NCBI RefSeq assembly: GCF_020360975.1
Contig: NW_025408673.1
Span: 3,286,001 to 3,350,000, forward strand
Direction: 5' to 3'
DNA from: Hirsutella rhossiliensis
Taxonomy: Eukaryota > Ascomycota > Sordariomycetes > Hypocreales > Ophiocordycipitaceae
DNA: 64,000 nucleotides
Part shown: positions 11,309 to 22,945 of the stretch, in pieces
How the letters are laid out: the number at the start of each line of letters is the position of its first letter
Numbering within the stretch: position 1 is the stretch's first letter
Program-made: the position numbers and the translations under genes
The notes under the pieces: model-generated
The model's database searches: none
Told to the model about the DNA's origin: nothing
The model's input: only the letters and a program-made list of their open reading frames with translations

Positions 11309-13264
11309 ATGCGCTTGACCGCTGTTATCATCACCGGTGCTGCGGCTCTTCTTGTCCAGGGTCAAGAAGTCTACATCGTAGGCACTTCTGATGCAGCTCA
11401 ACCAACGAGCGGTGCGGCAAAACCGAATGCCAACAAGCCTTCGTACTATTTCCAACCGTTTTCCTACACACTCACCAGTACCGTAAGGTGAGATGCGCAT
11501 GCATTTATTTGCTCTCTCATCTGTGGTCAAAAAAAAGGCTGGAAATACTAATTTGCATTCAGATATGCGGCTTCATTGCCTGCGCCGACATCCACGCCCA
11601 CGACCATCTATGGTCCCCGGTATTCGGACGCTGTCAAACTCCTAAACACCAGCCTATCGACGACAACGTACGGCAGCTGGCTCCCCGGTCAAACCGCCAT
11701 CTCGGCTACAGACACTGACGACATCTATGGCCAAGCCGCTTGGTCATCCATGTGGCTCAGCGCCAACATGCCCAACTACACAACCACCGGACTGTACTCG
11801 ACCACTGTCAACCCGAGCCCCGTTCCCACCGAAGAGCTCGTGGCTCCGCGCAGGGAGTACTTCTTGGCCCAGGATTCGTACGAGTTCCCCGACGGCTTCT
11901 TCCTGGGCGTTGCCGGATCTGCGGCCCAGATCGAGGGCGCAGTTGCGCTCGAGGGTCGCGGGCCAAGCCAGCTGGAAGTGGTCATGACCCCAGACCAAGC
12001 CCAGGCCCATACGACGCTCGAGAACTACTTCCTGTACAAACAGGACATTGAGCGCATCGCTGCCATGGGCGTCAAGTACTACAGCTTCTCCATCTCGTGG
12101 TCGAGGATCCTGTCCTTTGGCCGCGCCGGATCACCCATCAACAAGCAGGGCCTGCAGCACTACGACGACTTGATCAACTACGTCCTGGAGAAGGGCATGG
12201 TGCCCGTGGCTACCATGCTCCATTTTGACACCCCGTGCGCCTTGATCAAGACGGCCAACGGATCGGGAATCGAGGTGCCAGATCTTCACTTCGACAACAT
12301 GGGCTTCTGGAACGAACATTTTGTCGAATCCTTTGTAAACTACGGCAAGATTCTCCTGGCACACTTTGCGGACCGTGTGCCCATGTGGGTGACGGTCAAC
12401 GAGCTGATGATCAACACCTTCAACTTTACGGGCTTCGACAACGTGGTTCACGCTCACGCGCAGCTCTACCACTTCTACCACGACGACCTCAAGGCCACGG
12501 GCCAGATGGGATTCAAATGGAACGCCAACTTTGGCCTGCCCAGGAACCCTCGCAACCAGGCCGACGTCGAAGCCGCGAACCGGTTCAACGCCATCCAGCT
12601 GGGCACCTACGGCAACCCTATAGCCCTCGGCGAGCAGTATCCCGATGCCGTGCTGCAGACCCTCCCCAAGGCCAAGAAGCTGACAGACGAGGAGCTGGCC
12701 TACATCGGCGACACGACCGACTTCTTCGGCCTGGACCCCTACACGGCAACCGTCATCTCGCCACCGCCTGGCGGCATCGACGCCTGCGTCCGCCAGGGGC
12801 CAAGCCATCCCCTGTTCCCCAGCTGCGTGGTCGAGTCCCAGGTCGACGTCCACGGCTGGAACGTCGGCTACCGCGCCCAGACGTACGTCTACGCCACGCC
12901 CGAGTACATCCGCTCCTTCCTCTTCTACGCCTGGAACACCTTCCGCAAGCCCATCGTCGTCGGCGAGGTTGGGTACGCAATCTTCGCCGAGTCCCAGCGC
13001 CAAATGTCCGACCAGCGCTTCGACTCGCCCCGAAGTCAGTTCTACTTGTCTTACCTGTCCGAGATGCTCAAGTCGATCCATGAGGACGGCGTCAATATCC
13101 TCGGTGCTTTCGCCTGGTCCTTTGTCGACAACTGGGAGTTGGGCGATTTCCGCCCGCAGTTCGGAATGCAGGCGGTGAACCTAACCACGCAGCAGAGGTT
13201 CTACAAGAAGAGTTTCTTTGATCTGGTGGATTTCATGGCGTCTAGGAAAGGGATGGGATATTGA
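11309..13264 (+). CDS. Secreted glycoside hydrolase family 1 protein
   Basis: Two exons, 11309-11487 and 11563-13264, joined by a 75-bp intron (GTGAGA...TTCAG), encode about 626 residues. The start MRLTAVIITGAAALLVQG is a signal peptide. A Ser/Thr/Pro-rich N-terminal extension of about 125 residues precedes the GH1 barrel, which opens FPDGFFLGVAGSAAQIEG. Family members are beta-glycosidases that retain configuration. The acid/base glutamate lies in TVNEL (about residue 340) and the nucleophile in VVGEVGY (about 528). The usual motifs are T-[LF]-N-E-P and [IV]-T-E-N-G, so the proline and the asparagine are replaced. The SFSISWSRI and AWSFVDNWE blocks are normal. It is probably extracellular; substrate is uncertain because of the substitutions. 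Frame, intron and codon use look intact, unlike its neighbours. A LINE 3' stub begins about 60 bp past the stop. Confidence 0.9.
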
Positions 13265-13322
13265 GCACCCGGTCGGTGCCGAGCATCTATCTATCTAGGC
13301 ATGGCAGGGACCGCAGGGTGGC

Positions 13323-13531
13323 TGATGCTAATGCTAAAGCTATTTATTACGCCCAGAGGGAGTCCCCTAGAAGGCCACTACGCTAAGCTACTATTCACGG
13401 TTCAGTACATTGCTGCCTGTCTCCTCAAGCCCCACAGATGTTGCTCTTTCGTTGCCAGACTGTCCAGATATGTCTGTTGTGAAAGGCCTGCTTGAAGGCC
13501 GGCCGACTTCTCTAAGTGTTCAGCGTAGTGG
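13323..13531 (-). repeat. LINE 3'-UTR stub
   Basis: On the minus strand this aligns with the LINE 3' UTR at 10975-11171. Both share CTGAACACTT, CTTCAAGCAGGCCT, TGGGGCTT and GTAGCTTAGCGTAGTGGC, and this copy ends GGGCGTAATAAA. The terminal short repeat here is TAGCTTTAGCATTAGCAT. It is a strongly 5'-truncated insertion. Confidence 0.8.
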
Positions 13532-14439
13532 ACCTTGCTCGGTACGGCGGTGAATCTGCCAGCCACACATTCTTCCTATGTCGTGCTCTATGCTGCGGTC
13601 TTGGCTAATTAATAACGTGTCTAGCCAAAAGTCATCATGATTCGCGGGCACGCACAAGAACGTGACGCCGCACGCTCGGCCCGGGAGACCCTAGCGGAGT
13701 TTATACTCTCGTGGATGCAATGCACTCGTTGAGTTAACGCCCTCGTGTACGTGCCTCTGGCGAGCACACCGGATACTGCAGTAGAGTAAGCAGTAGGACG
13801 AAGCAACAGACCTTCCCGTGGTGTCCGGTGTCAGTAGCTGCTTTACGTCTACGTTGCATTGACATGTATCGAATTCGTACTGTCGGTGAAGCCAACATGT
13901 TGCAATGTAGAGAATTGTATTAGACGGATGGCTCTGCGTGCAAAAGTTTCGCTAGCAGGGGCGAATTCGAAGACAAAAAGGCCTCGGAATCGCGGCCAAG
14001 TGTTTTCGAACTGTGGCTTGGTGTAAACATATCCCCCACAGAAGGGTGAAAACTATTGCCACCGGCTCTAGAAAGATACGATGCCTCTTGAGTGGCGGAC
14101 ATGTGTATCCCTATCAATTTGTCGATTTGCTGTCGGCGGGACCTGCGTATTCGTAGATGTGAAGAAAATAGACACATAGCCGGCCGACGTCCGAATATTT
14201 CCGTCTGGTGACAATGCAGATTATAGCCCTCCCTGGCTGCGGGCATGATAATTGCCCGGGGCTAGTCGAGGTCAGACCCTGAGGTATCAAGACAACATGG
14301 CTTAGGCGTCACGGCGAGATGGTGGTCAAGGCCGCGATCGCCACGTGCTGTCCATGGCAAGGTTAACGTGCCGGCCCCGAGGCATGTCTGTGCATACGTA
14401 CATGCATATATACCTTGTATTTATGTATGTATATACAAA
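13532..14439. other. Intergenic, no gene seen
   Basis: No frame with gene-like content or family motif was found on either strand. The last 60 bases before the solo LTR are a run of ATGTATAT-like repeats. Confidence 0.6.
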
Positions 14440-14444
14440 GTATG

Positions 14445-14937
14445 TGTCGAGAAGAAGGTCCGAACAAAGTGAGGCCTCTAAGTCTCTCTAGGTAATACAG
14501 CTCGAAACCAGGTAAGCCTGTAAGGAGTGAGGTTTGCGGTCCACTGAGGGGTCCGGAGGATCTCCTATTCGAACGGGATCCTCCAAGGAGTCCGGTATAT
14601 CTTTTACTGGCTCGGGGACCTCAAGAGATTGAACTATCGGCCTAATAGCTTGGAAAGCTATTGATCGGGGAGATCGAGCTGAATGTGCTGACGTAGATGG
14701 CTTACGCGGCCTTCAGTGAGAGGCAAGGAGTGCCCTCTTCCTGATAGAATGTATATTATACCTGAACACGGGATATGAACATAGGGAAGGCACAGAGGGA
14801 TATAAAAGGGGAAGCCTAGACGGATACAGGGCAGCAGAGGAGAGAAAATTAACACAACATCTGATCGTACGATACTCGACCTTCAAAAAGTCCCTTTATC
14901 CACATTTATGCCCACTTTTGCTCTCTCCTTCGCGAGA
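14445..14937 (+). repeat. Solo LTR, 493 bp, TSD GTATG
   Basis: The element starts TGTCGAGAAGAAGG and ends CTTCGCGAGA, and GTATG is repeated at 14440-14444 and 14938-14942, fixing both ends. A GGGATATAAAAGGGG promoter box lies near 14800. This copy defines the termini of the family also present at 2973, 52259 and 53847. Like the 2973 copy it carries the AACAAAGTGAGGCC variant near its start. Confidence 0.92.
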
Positions 14938-15012
14938 GTATGTATGTACGTATGGTTGCCCTGGTCTGCATGAGCTCGGAGGAGAGGGGAACAAGGTTTG
15001 GTGTTTGGGTCA

Positions 15013-18000
15013 CTACAGCACCGACGTGCTGCAATAAATGCGTTTCCACATCGGCGTATCCAGTTTGGTGGCGTAGTTCGTGATGTAGTACACCATGGCC
15101 AGGCCCTTGGTCTTGGTCAAGATCATCGAGACGTCGTGATTATGGCGAAGGCCGACCGCCAATGACTTGTTATACCGATTGACGAGTGGATGGTTGCGCC
15201 GGATCTGAAGCAAGCCGTCGTCTGTGAACCCCGTCTCGTCGACGATTTTCCACGGTGCTTTGAAGCGGCAGGCCGTTCGTCTCTGTGGATTCGCACCTTG
15301 TTCAATGATACCCTTCAGAGAATACTTAAGGCAGGTGTACGTGTGGGAGTGCACTTGGCAATAGTACGCGATGAAGTTGGATTCGTCTTCGAAGGCCGCA
15401 CTAAGAGCCGAGGTGCTGGTCATGACCTCCTCCACGGGATGGATAGGCTTCCTCTGTTGTCGCACGGCCTTTCCAGCATCTTCATCTAGACACTCATGAA
15501 AGACGGAGTCTACGTATCGGATCACTTGGGCACGGTATGCTCCTTCCGCGGGGTTGGCCATGTCGTCCATCAGGTTCGGTAACCGCATGTTCCCGTCCAG
15601 CCAGAGGAGTCCATGCAAGTGGAGGCTGCCTCGCTCGTTCGTTTCCACCGTGGCGTAGTAGTGGCTAATATTGCCAAAGATCGATTCCCGGCCTGTATTC
15701 ACGTATTTGTCAAAGAATAGGGATATTTCTCGGTGGAAGAAGATGGCCGAGCTGACCGGATCCATGGTGCTGAGGGCGATTCTGTCGTACTTTTCACGGA
15801 GATCGGCCAAAAGTTCCTTTGCAGACTCATAATCGTGGAGCCGGTGAATAGCAAGCTTCATCTTCACCGGATTATTTATGTCGTTAGGACTGATGGTAAT
15901 CCAGATTGCAGGCATACCGGCGCGGATGTCCAGAGCTTGGATCTTCCTCCGCATAAGCAAACGGGATTCGTTCGAGAGCGGCTGTGCATGACCGAAAATC
16001 GACAGCTCGCGAAGCAAGACCGATACGTCGGGGTCCGACGTAGTCCTCGTCTCCCGCATCTCCGCCTCGGCTCTCTTCAGTCGGTCCTCGGTCAAGTTCG
16101 CATAGGCTTGCTCAAGTCTGTGGAAGGAATCTTTAGCGACACGGGCCATGCTGATGCGGCGGTTGGAGGAGCGAAGGAGGGTGTTGAATACTAAGAAACA
16201 AAAGACAGTATGGGTGGCGAATCGGCCTCCATGCCGTTGCAATACGTATCTGGCCCAGTAATTAAGAGAGTGATTCGGGTGACGGTCGACAGCATCGCTT
16301 TGTCGGCTGTGACTCGAGTCGCACTTCGATTTCGGGACGCCCCTTCCCCACGGAAAAAGCTTCTGAAATGTTCGAGGGAAGAAATCTTCGTGTAGGTTGT
16401 CTGCAAAATCCGCACCACGCTCTACTCGGACAAATGGCTGATCTCCCGTAGTTTGGACCTGCATAACGCACGGCACAGAGTTGCCATGTCGATCCGGATT
16501 GGCGTTGACGATATCGGCCAGAAACGACAGCTTATCGGTATCCGCGAAGGCAGCCGGTCCGTCGAGGGGAAACATGCCGGACGTAGACATCTCACAGACG
16601 GTGTCAACTTCCAGGCCGATGACAGCCGAGTCGGGGACAAGAGTCGCCGGCTCACCAGGGGATGGTTGAGTCTGCTCAGTGGACAGAGTACAGTCTAAAT
16701 CGCAAGATTCAGCCGCAAGAGTGGGATTAATCGAGTTCACCAGTTCATCGATGCTTCTGAAGTTGTTTTCCTCCAAGCCTCGATCAGTGTCCGGGACTAT
16801 GTGGTCCGTTTGTGTCTTCTCAACGGTCGACGGTTCCTCTCTTCGCATGCGGTCCATGATGAGAGTCGGGACACTGGAGCCGTCGGCATACTGCCAGCCG
16901 TCCATCTCTGCTTGGTTGATTGCGATATCCTCGTAAAGTGGGTTGTTCCTTTGCAGCCATGTCAGGGCAGCTGCCACTCGAGATTTGCGCACCTGAAGCA
17001 GGTGTCTGACGTCTGCGGAGCCAGGCTTGCCCGAACCGCTCCAAGAGACGTGGATGTTCTCAATGGCCTGCAGCAAGGGATGAGGTAGAACCGTGGCCAC
17101 CAGATCGTCCACCTTGTTCGGAAAGACGACGATATGTCCCTTCACGTGCTTGCGGTAACTGATTCCCGAACGGGTCTTGTTGTCGACCGTGAACTTGGTG
17201 ATATAGCCAAAAGGCGCATGCAGGGCAATGAGTCTCTCTTCGACGGGAGAGAGGTCATCAAGCTCGTCGGGGTACCGATGCTCACAACCGATGGCCATGT
17301 TGTTGACCGAGCAGGCCTTGGGCAGCCGTCCCCTGTCGAAGCTGACGCGGCACTCGCGGCACACATCAACTCCGGCGCCCTCGTGTGACGGAAGGCACGT
17401 GCCACACTCTTGGATAGTCCTGGTCGCCTGCGACATGGAGGGCGATAAGCGACCCCTCCACTGCATGGTGGCGAGTTCGCAAGGCGGTGTCTTCTTATAG
17501 CAGAAGACGCAGTGGGAAACCGGCAACGTCCGTTCCTCGGTAAACGCTTGGTAGAAAGATTTAGCAGCCTCTACCTGGAGGGCAACCGGAACTTCGTTGC
17601 ACCAGGATCTTGTCGATGATGCCTGCTCCTTGACGCGGAAAGTGGCGTTGTAGTGATGCAGTATGGATTCGACAGAGTCTCGTTGAAGTTGAACGGTTCT
17701 CGCATCGGCCGGGGTCTCTTGGGGGAGCGCCTTGGCTGCGTCGGCGGTGGAGTGGGAGGCGCTTGCTCTTGTCTAGGTCGTTTCGGTGATGGAGTGGCAG
17801 GCGGCGGCGTCTGTGCGGTATATCGGGATTGAGCTTCACGGCGGCGGGTTCGGTCTTCGGTGCGCTGGCGGTCCATGTCTCGCAAGACACGGAGGATCTC
17901 ATCGTGGGGGACTCTGGCAAGTGGTGAAGGGCGCTGATAGGACCGGCGCCGATAGGACGCCTGCGATTCAAGATCCCTCAAGGTGCGGTGAACCTCTTCG

Positions 18001-18032
18001 GGTGCGACAGTGGCTGGGTGTTCTCGCGACAT
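15013..18032 (-). pseudogene. Helitron Rep protein, helicase missing
   Basis: The reading starts MSREHPATVAPEE at 18032 with a proline/arginine-rich N-terminus. One frameshift near 17700 leads to the main frame (from about 17690 to 15013). Cysteine pairs (CVFCYKK, CGTC, CRECR) precede the Helitron-like N-terminal domain. The HUH motif reads SLHLHGLLWLDG, and the Tyr motif reads VYYITNYATK (Y-x3-Y-x2-K). This is the rolling-circle nicking and ligating part of a Helitron transposase. The reading ends at WKRIYCSTSVL, and the Pif1 helicase half found in the two larger Helitrons is absent. It differs clearly from those two copies (for example HLH instead of HVH), so it belongs to another subfamily. 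A solo LTR sits just beyond the truncation. Confidence 0.85.
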
Positions 18033-18036
18033 GGTG

Positions 18037-18356
18037 CTGCGAACGAGAGCTGGGAGGACGTGGGAGGGGAATGGTCTGTTACCGGCGCCCAGCCAGAATC
18101 CGGCGTGGAAGATCAGAGGGCTTACGGAGTGCTTAGGTCATGATCAAGACCTTTGGTCCAGCTGGTAGGAGATGGCGGTCACGAAGTGAGGGGCCAGTAC
18201 CCATGTCTCTCGCAGGATTGGACGGTTCTCGCCGGACGGTCCTTTCGATGGGGGCAAGGGCCCTATCCCGCCGACCGGCCGGAGCATGGTCGGAGCGGAT
18301 AGGCGGCCCGGGTAGATAGAGGGGCCGGAACGGTCCCGCTGGCAGGAGATGGCGGT
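18037..18356. repeat. Spacer with 27-bp direct repeats
   Basis: The string GGAGATGGCGGTCACGA, with its flanking GCTGG(T/C)A, occurs at about 18163-18184 and again at 18342-18363, next to the LINE 3' end. No gene is visible. It could be the Helitron 5' flank or a duplication made during LINE insertion. Confidence 0.4.
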
Positions 18357-20120
18357 CACGATGATGATGATGTTTATTTCGCCATTGACGATAGTCAGAG
18401 GCACTGCGTCAGACTCGCTAAGCCTAATCTAGAGTTGTCCAATACTCGGTTCCGAGCCCAAGGAATTCGTCCCGATCTAATGCCTAAATTTCTCTTACAT
18501 CCTTCAATCCGTCTCTTGCTCATTTGACCTGTCCCTTTCCAATTCTGGAGCCTGTCTGATGAGGTACAGACCACTCTCCTCCGCCGCATTTGACGAAGAG
18601 TCCACCTGCCTTTAGCCGTCCGGTGTAGCTAACCTACCAGCTGTGGGGCAACCACAGGTATAGGTAGAGGGTTTGTGCTGAAAAGAAAAGGTTAAGACAG
18701 AGGATGTATGTTAGTAAGGTGTCGGTCGTAACTTGGCGAGTTCCCGGCGATACACCGGACCCAGGATCTGTAGCTTTGTGTGCTCCTTTCCACCGCACGC
18801 TGCACACTTAAAAACGTCGGAGGTGCAGGTCGACGCAGAATGGCCCGGTTGGCCGCACTGTCCACAGATCGGAGTTGGCGCCTTGCAGCGATAATGCAAG
18901 TGTCCGTAGAGGTGGCAGCGGTAGCATCTCGCTGGTTGAAGTCCCTGAACGAATGGTCGCGTGTATGCACACTCGCCATTCGCCATCTCAACCGTTCGTT
19001 TGGCAAGCAACCTGTCCACCTCCTCTTTCTTATCCAGATGTACCACCAGAGAGCGGTACTCCTTGTCGACAGACGCTGTCCCGAGCCATCGCATCTTGTG
19101 CACTTTCACCCCGTTCATCCGCCCAAAGACGGCGCATCCGATATCATCCGTCGCAACCCCACAACGGGCTCTATCAACCCGTAGAGGGTACCACTGCTCC
19201 CCATATAGCGTTCCCTTGTCGAAGTGTGTCCTCATCCAGGTGTCGTTCTGTCGTACTTTATCGACGTCCGACTCTCGAAAGAGAAGCCGAAAACGCCCGT
19301 TTCCCTTAGAATTGACGCCCAGACAGGTCACACCCAACTTCCCAAGGGCAGCGTTCGCGCGCCGACGAATAGTCCCGGCATTGCCGCCCTTCACATCGCT
19401 GTCTAGGACCCGACTCACGTCCAACCCAATGCCTGGCAGTGGTCCTGGGAACGGAGAGGGTGGTGGCGAAGGTGGCAGGTGCTGTTGCTGTTGCTGATGA
19501 GGTGCACTTGGAGTGGCGGACTCCAGAGGGCCAGCGACGCGTGGGAAGAGTTCGTTTCGAATGAACTCTTCCAGAGACTCGACGCGTTTCTCCGCCCTTT
19601 CGGCCCGCTCCTCGACGCGTTGCAGGAGAGCTTCGATTCGTGCCAATGAATCCTCGTTTGCACTGGGGTCGGCGTTCGTCGATTTCGCTTTCGGGACGGC
19701 GGATTTCTTTCGTGATGGGCGCGGTTCTGGGTCGAATTGCAGTGTCGGTTTCAGAGGGCGACCGCGGGTGCTGGTCCTTGTCACGTCGGCCGCGCTTGTC
19801 GGATTGGCCATAATGATGCTACAGGCCACATTGTCGTTCGTACCGTCATCCTCGTCATCGAGCAACTCGAATTGGTTCGAGTTGCGCTTGGTGCTGTTCT
19901 TGCTCTTCCGCGGCATTACGATGGCAGAGTGTCGGTGTAAGTCCGGCGAGTCACGGGATCCGGCAGATCACCGGTAAATCCTTTACCTCTCTGGGACCCG
20001 TGGAAGCCCTGAATCAGGGCCAATTCCCGCGTATCCCGATTAGGGCGATGTTCCTCTACTGCATCAAACCCGACTCAAGTCCCTGTATGTGTGACCTGCC
20101 TACTAGTGCTTTTATACGTG
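18357..20120 (-). mobile_element. ORF1-only LINE
   Basis: The element contains a 5' leader (to about 20120), an intact ORF1 and a 3' UTR that ends GGCGAAATAAACATCATCAT on the minus strand, at 18357-18382. Only ~340 bases separate the ORF1 stop from the 3' end, so all of ORF2 is missing. Either the element suffered an internal deletion or it is a half-LINE mobilised in trans. The left limit is approximate. Confidence 0.65.
18711..19916 (-). CDS. LINE ORF1 (Gag-like, zinc knuckles)
   Basis: An uninterrupted frame of 401 residues. The N-terminus is basic and acidic low-complexity sequence (MPRKSKNSTKRN). Residues ~88-125 form a coiled coil (LARIEALLQRVEERAERAEK), followed by a Q/P-rich linker. 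The C-terminal third carries CCHC-type knuckles CYRCHLYGHLHYRC and CGQCGQPGHSASTC and a CAACGGKEH motif. This is the nucleic-acid-binding ORF1 protein of Tad/I-type LINEs, which coats the RNA in the retrotransposition particle. It is complete while its ORF2 partner is absent. Another LINE at 6.9-11.2 kb has ORF2 but little ORF1; the two need not be the same family. Confidence 0.85.
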   Translation of the reverse strand: MPRKSKNSTKRNSNQFELLDDEDDGTNDNVACSIIMANPTSAADVTRTSTRGRPLKPTLQFDPEPRPSRKKSAVPKAKSTNADPSANEDSLARIEALLQRVEERAERAEKRVESLEEFIRNELFPRVAGPLESATPSAPHQQQQQHLPPSPPPSPFPGPLPGIGLDVSRVLDSDVKGGNAGTIRRRANAALGKLGVTCLGVNSKGNGRFRLLFRESDVDKVRQNDTWMRTHFDKGTLYGEQWYPLRVDRARCGVATDDIGCAVFGRMNGVKVHKMRWLGTASVDKEYRSLVVHLDKKEEVDRLLAKRTVEMANGECAYTRPFVQGLQPARCYRCHLYGHLHYRCKAPTPICGQCGQPGHSASTCTSDVFKCAACGGKEHTKLQILGPVYRRELAKLRPTPY

Positions 20121-20250
20121 CGTGGATTTGACCGTCAGTCTGCTCCCTGACAGCTCCCAACCTGATTCTGGATTTCTCATTCCCGGACATGGGGCGCTTG
20201 CTTGCCGGTCCTGGTTCTGGGAGTCTGGTCTTGACAAAGCAATCTTATGC

Positions 20251-21417
20251 TTACAAGGAGCCTGACCAATGCCGCTTGGGCTTCACCTCGACAATAAGCT
20301 TCCCCTGGTTCACGCCCTTGTACAAATCAATGAGCCCCTGCTCGGCAACCTCCAAGCCCCCGCCGAGGACGTGCTCCGTCTTCTTGAGCTTGCCCTCTGC
20401 CAGCCACTGGGCGAGCTCCTTGCGCGCACGTGGATAGTCCTTGATGTGGTCAAAGATGATGAAGCCCTCCATGCGGATTCTCATGGTGACCACCTTTGAG
20501 ATGTTGGTCTGGCCCTTGGGCGTCGACGTATTATACTGGCTGATCTGGCCGCATTCGACGAAGCGAGCGTGCTCCTTGGCCCTGCCCAGGGCCATGTCGA
20601 GGATTTCCCCACCAACTGCGCCATAGTGAGCCAAGCATCCTACGGCGAGACCGAGGAGAGTTCCAGGCACCCACCGTTGTCAAAGTAAACGTCAATATAC
20701 GACTTGGTGGCTTCCTTGAACCGGTCCTTGAAGTCGGCCGCCTTGTAGTTCAAGGCAATGTCAAAGCCCAGCTCGTCAACCAGCCATTTGCACTTGACGT
20801 CACTGCCGCAAAGACCAACGACCCGTGCGCCAGCAATCTTGGCAATCTGACCAGCAACGCTGCCCGTCGCTCCGGCAGCACCAGACACGACTACCGTCTC
20901 GCCAGCCTTGGGGAGACCAATCTTGGTCATGCCAACCCAGGCTGTCAGGCTCGTGAATCCCAGGGCAGAGAGCATGTCTATGGGGTCCTGGAGGCCGGGA
21001 TAGCTGGACGTGGGCTCCAGGTGCTTCTCATCCAGGATGGCGTACTGGGTCCACCCGGCGGTTCCGGAGACGAAGTCGCCCTTGTTGAACTTCGCACCCT
21101 TGGAGGCGACGACGCGGCAAACAGTTGAGCCGCGCATTGTCTCGCCAATCTTGACAGGCGGCACGTAGGAGCGGGCCTCTTTGACCAGGGGCCAGCCGTG
21201 AAGAAACGTGAACGGGGCGAAATGCGAGCGGCCTACCACTCATCCATCCGCGCATGGCGGGATCGAGGGAGAGATAGAGGACCTCTACGAGGACCTGGCC
21301 GTCCTGGAGGTCGCTTGCCGAGGGGATGGGAGACTTTTTCGGGGCGAGCGTCTTGCCAGCGATGATGTCACCGTTCGGTCGCTCAGCGAGGACGAAGGAG
21401 AGGTTTTCTTGAGCCAT
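20251..21417 (-). CDS. NADP-dependent MDR oxidoreductase (PTGR-like)
   Basis: Three exons, 21417-21237, 21178-20675 and 20615-20251, with introns of 58 and 59 bp (GTAGGC...AAAG; GTGGGT...GCAG). The product is 349 residues. The start is the ATG at 21417 in a good context (AACCATGG). The N-terminal catalytic domain carries SLDPAMRGWM and SYVPPVKIGE. The Rossmann domain has VVVSGAAGATGSVAGQIAK (AxxGxxG nucleotide-binding loop) and DVYFDNVGGE across the second junction. These are hallmarks of zinc-independent medium-chain reductases such as leukotriene B4 12-hydroxydehydrogenase/prostaglandin reductase relatives, which reduce alpha,beta-unsaturated carbonyls with NADPH. It is cytosolic by absence of a signal. 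All exons are in frame. Confidence 0.92.
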
Positions 21418-21439
21418 GGTTGCGTGTGTAGACAAGGTG

Positions 21440-22186
21440 AAGGTGCTTGTGCCTAACGAGGTGAAGGCGGTGGTGTACTGTGTGCAGATCTATATACTTT
21501 GATGTGAAGATGATTTCTCAGCACGGACAGTTCGGAGACGGGGCTTTTGCCGTCCACGCTATCTCTCTCCGGCTTATACAACCACTTGCGGGGCTAAGGG
21601 AACCGAGGTAGAATCATTATGTTTCACCCAGGGGCCCGTACTGTTACGTACAAGGTTCGACTAGGCGCTACTGAGCAACTCGGTCCGCCACTCGGAGCAA
21701 ATCCCAGATCCGGAAATGCTGCCGCCGTTGACGTGCTGGCACTCTCCCAGCTGTACGAAGGTTGTACGTCAGATCTTGCGGCGATTTTTTCATACTATTC
21801 TCCCTTACCCCGCTTAAGAAGCTTTGAACCTAATAAACTCTATGTGCATGTTCTCTACGAAGAGAGCTCTACAAAACCAAGCAAATTTCAACGAAATTGC
21901 AGCGGGCGTTTACAGCGAGTACGACCAATGAGATATCAGCATCGGCCGGGCCGAGTAGAGCCGCCGGGCCCGCCAGCCCACCCGACCTCAATAACGCCGA
22001 GTAGCTGCAGCCCGAGCCCAAGCCAATCACAAGGAAACAATCAACAATAGCGGAAGGAGCAATTGCAATTAAGCTCTAGGCACAAGGGGTATCGGCCAAT
22101 CAGATTAAAGAAAGAACCTAGATTAAGAAGCATGCTTTTATCGGCTACGTACGCTTGGAGACTCGTATGAAGCAACCGAGCAACAA
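21440..22186. other. Intergenic; possible pogo 5' part
   Basis: No intact gene is present. The 21440-21600 part is the upstream region of the reductase. The 22030-22186 part precedes a transposase interrupted at 22191 and may hold its eroded N-terminus, but stops prevent a reading. Confidence 0.4.
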
Positions 22187-22190
22187 GCAG

Positions 22191-22701
22191 TGTCAGAACA
22201 ACGGGAGCAGGGGTCACGTGCGATAGGGAGATAAGCAGATGACTCATTGGAATAGAGCCCGAGAGACCCCAAAAAGGGGCCCCGGGCGCGCTCCGGAGAA
22301 GAACACACACTGTCACACATAGGATATCAGCCTCCAACAGTCTGACCCCCTATTCGCACAGTCCGTTTCCACATTTCCCCACAGAAACTTCTAGGAGGCA
22401 TCATCAACGCATCGGTGGCTTCCAGATGATCTGATCAGATGCTTCCATTCACTACCATTCCCTTCCATTCTCATATTCAGGCAGTCTATAAAGATCTCGC
22501 CTCTTTCCCACCTTAGATAGCAGAATCAAGAGTCTTCCAGTCCCTGATCTCTATGCTCACTTGCTCATCCTCCGTGCGATACACACAGAATACACACATC
22601 TGTGCAAGCCTAATCGGCCTGCACTCCCACATACGATTGTTCTACTGCATCACAACTGTGCATTGCCTATTCAGGATCACCTAGAACCTTCGGTTCTGAC
22701 A
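22191..22701 (+). repeat. Solo LTR, 511 bp, TGTCAGAAC...GTTCTGACA
   Basis: The ends are perfect 9-bp inverted repeats (TGTCAGAAC and GTTCTGACA). GCAG flanks both sides (22187-22190 and 22702-22705), a 4-bp target duplication. A TATAAAG lies near 22487. Removing the LTR joins CAACAAGCAG to ACAGTGGGTCGC, giving a RQTVGRNQSTKFINR reading typical of a pogo transposase HTH, which supports the insertion. It is a different LTR family from the TGTCGAG copies. Confidence 0.75.
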
Positions 22702-22779
22702 GCAGACAGTGGGTCGCAACCAGTCCACCAAATTCATCAATCGCTATCCGGAGATCAAGAACAAGTGTGAAAGACGTCA

Positions 22780-22945
22780 GTGTCACAAGTAACTGGAAAG
22801 ATGCCATGCATGTGAGGGTTATTAAGAGTCAAATTGGCCTTGACCACTGCCCAAGTCAAGGGGACAAAGGTCCCAGTTATATACACAAGAATGGTGCCCC
22901 TGTAGGTTGGGACGCCTCCTCGGCTGGGGCGGAATATCGCTTAAC
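22780..22945 (+). mobile_element. MITE-like insert, copy 1
   Basis: About 165 bp beginning GTGTCACAAGTAACTGG and ending CGGAATATCGCTTAACA, lying between the HTH and catalytic parts of the pogo-like transposase. It is the inverted counterpart of copy 2 at 23519-23683 with few differences. Short ends related to GTGTCA at both sides suggest terminal inverted repeats. It has no coding capacity. Confidence 0.6.

Noticed and set aside
12131..13081. Long minus-strand frame of 316 codons
   Set aside because: It is antisense to the GH1 exon, has low-complexity composition from G/C-rich third positions and no domain.
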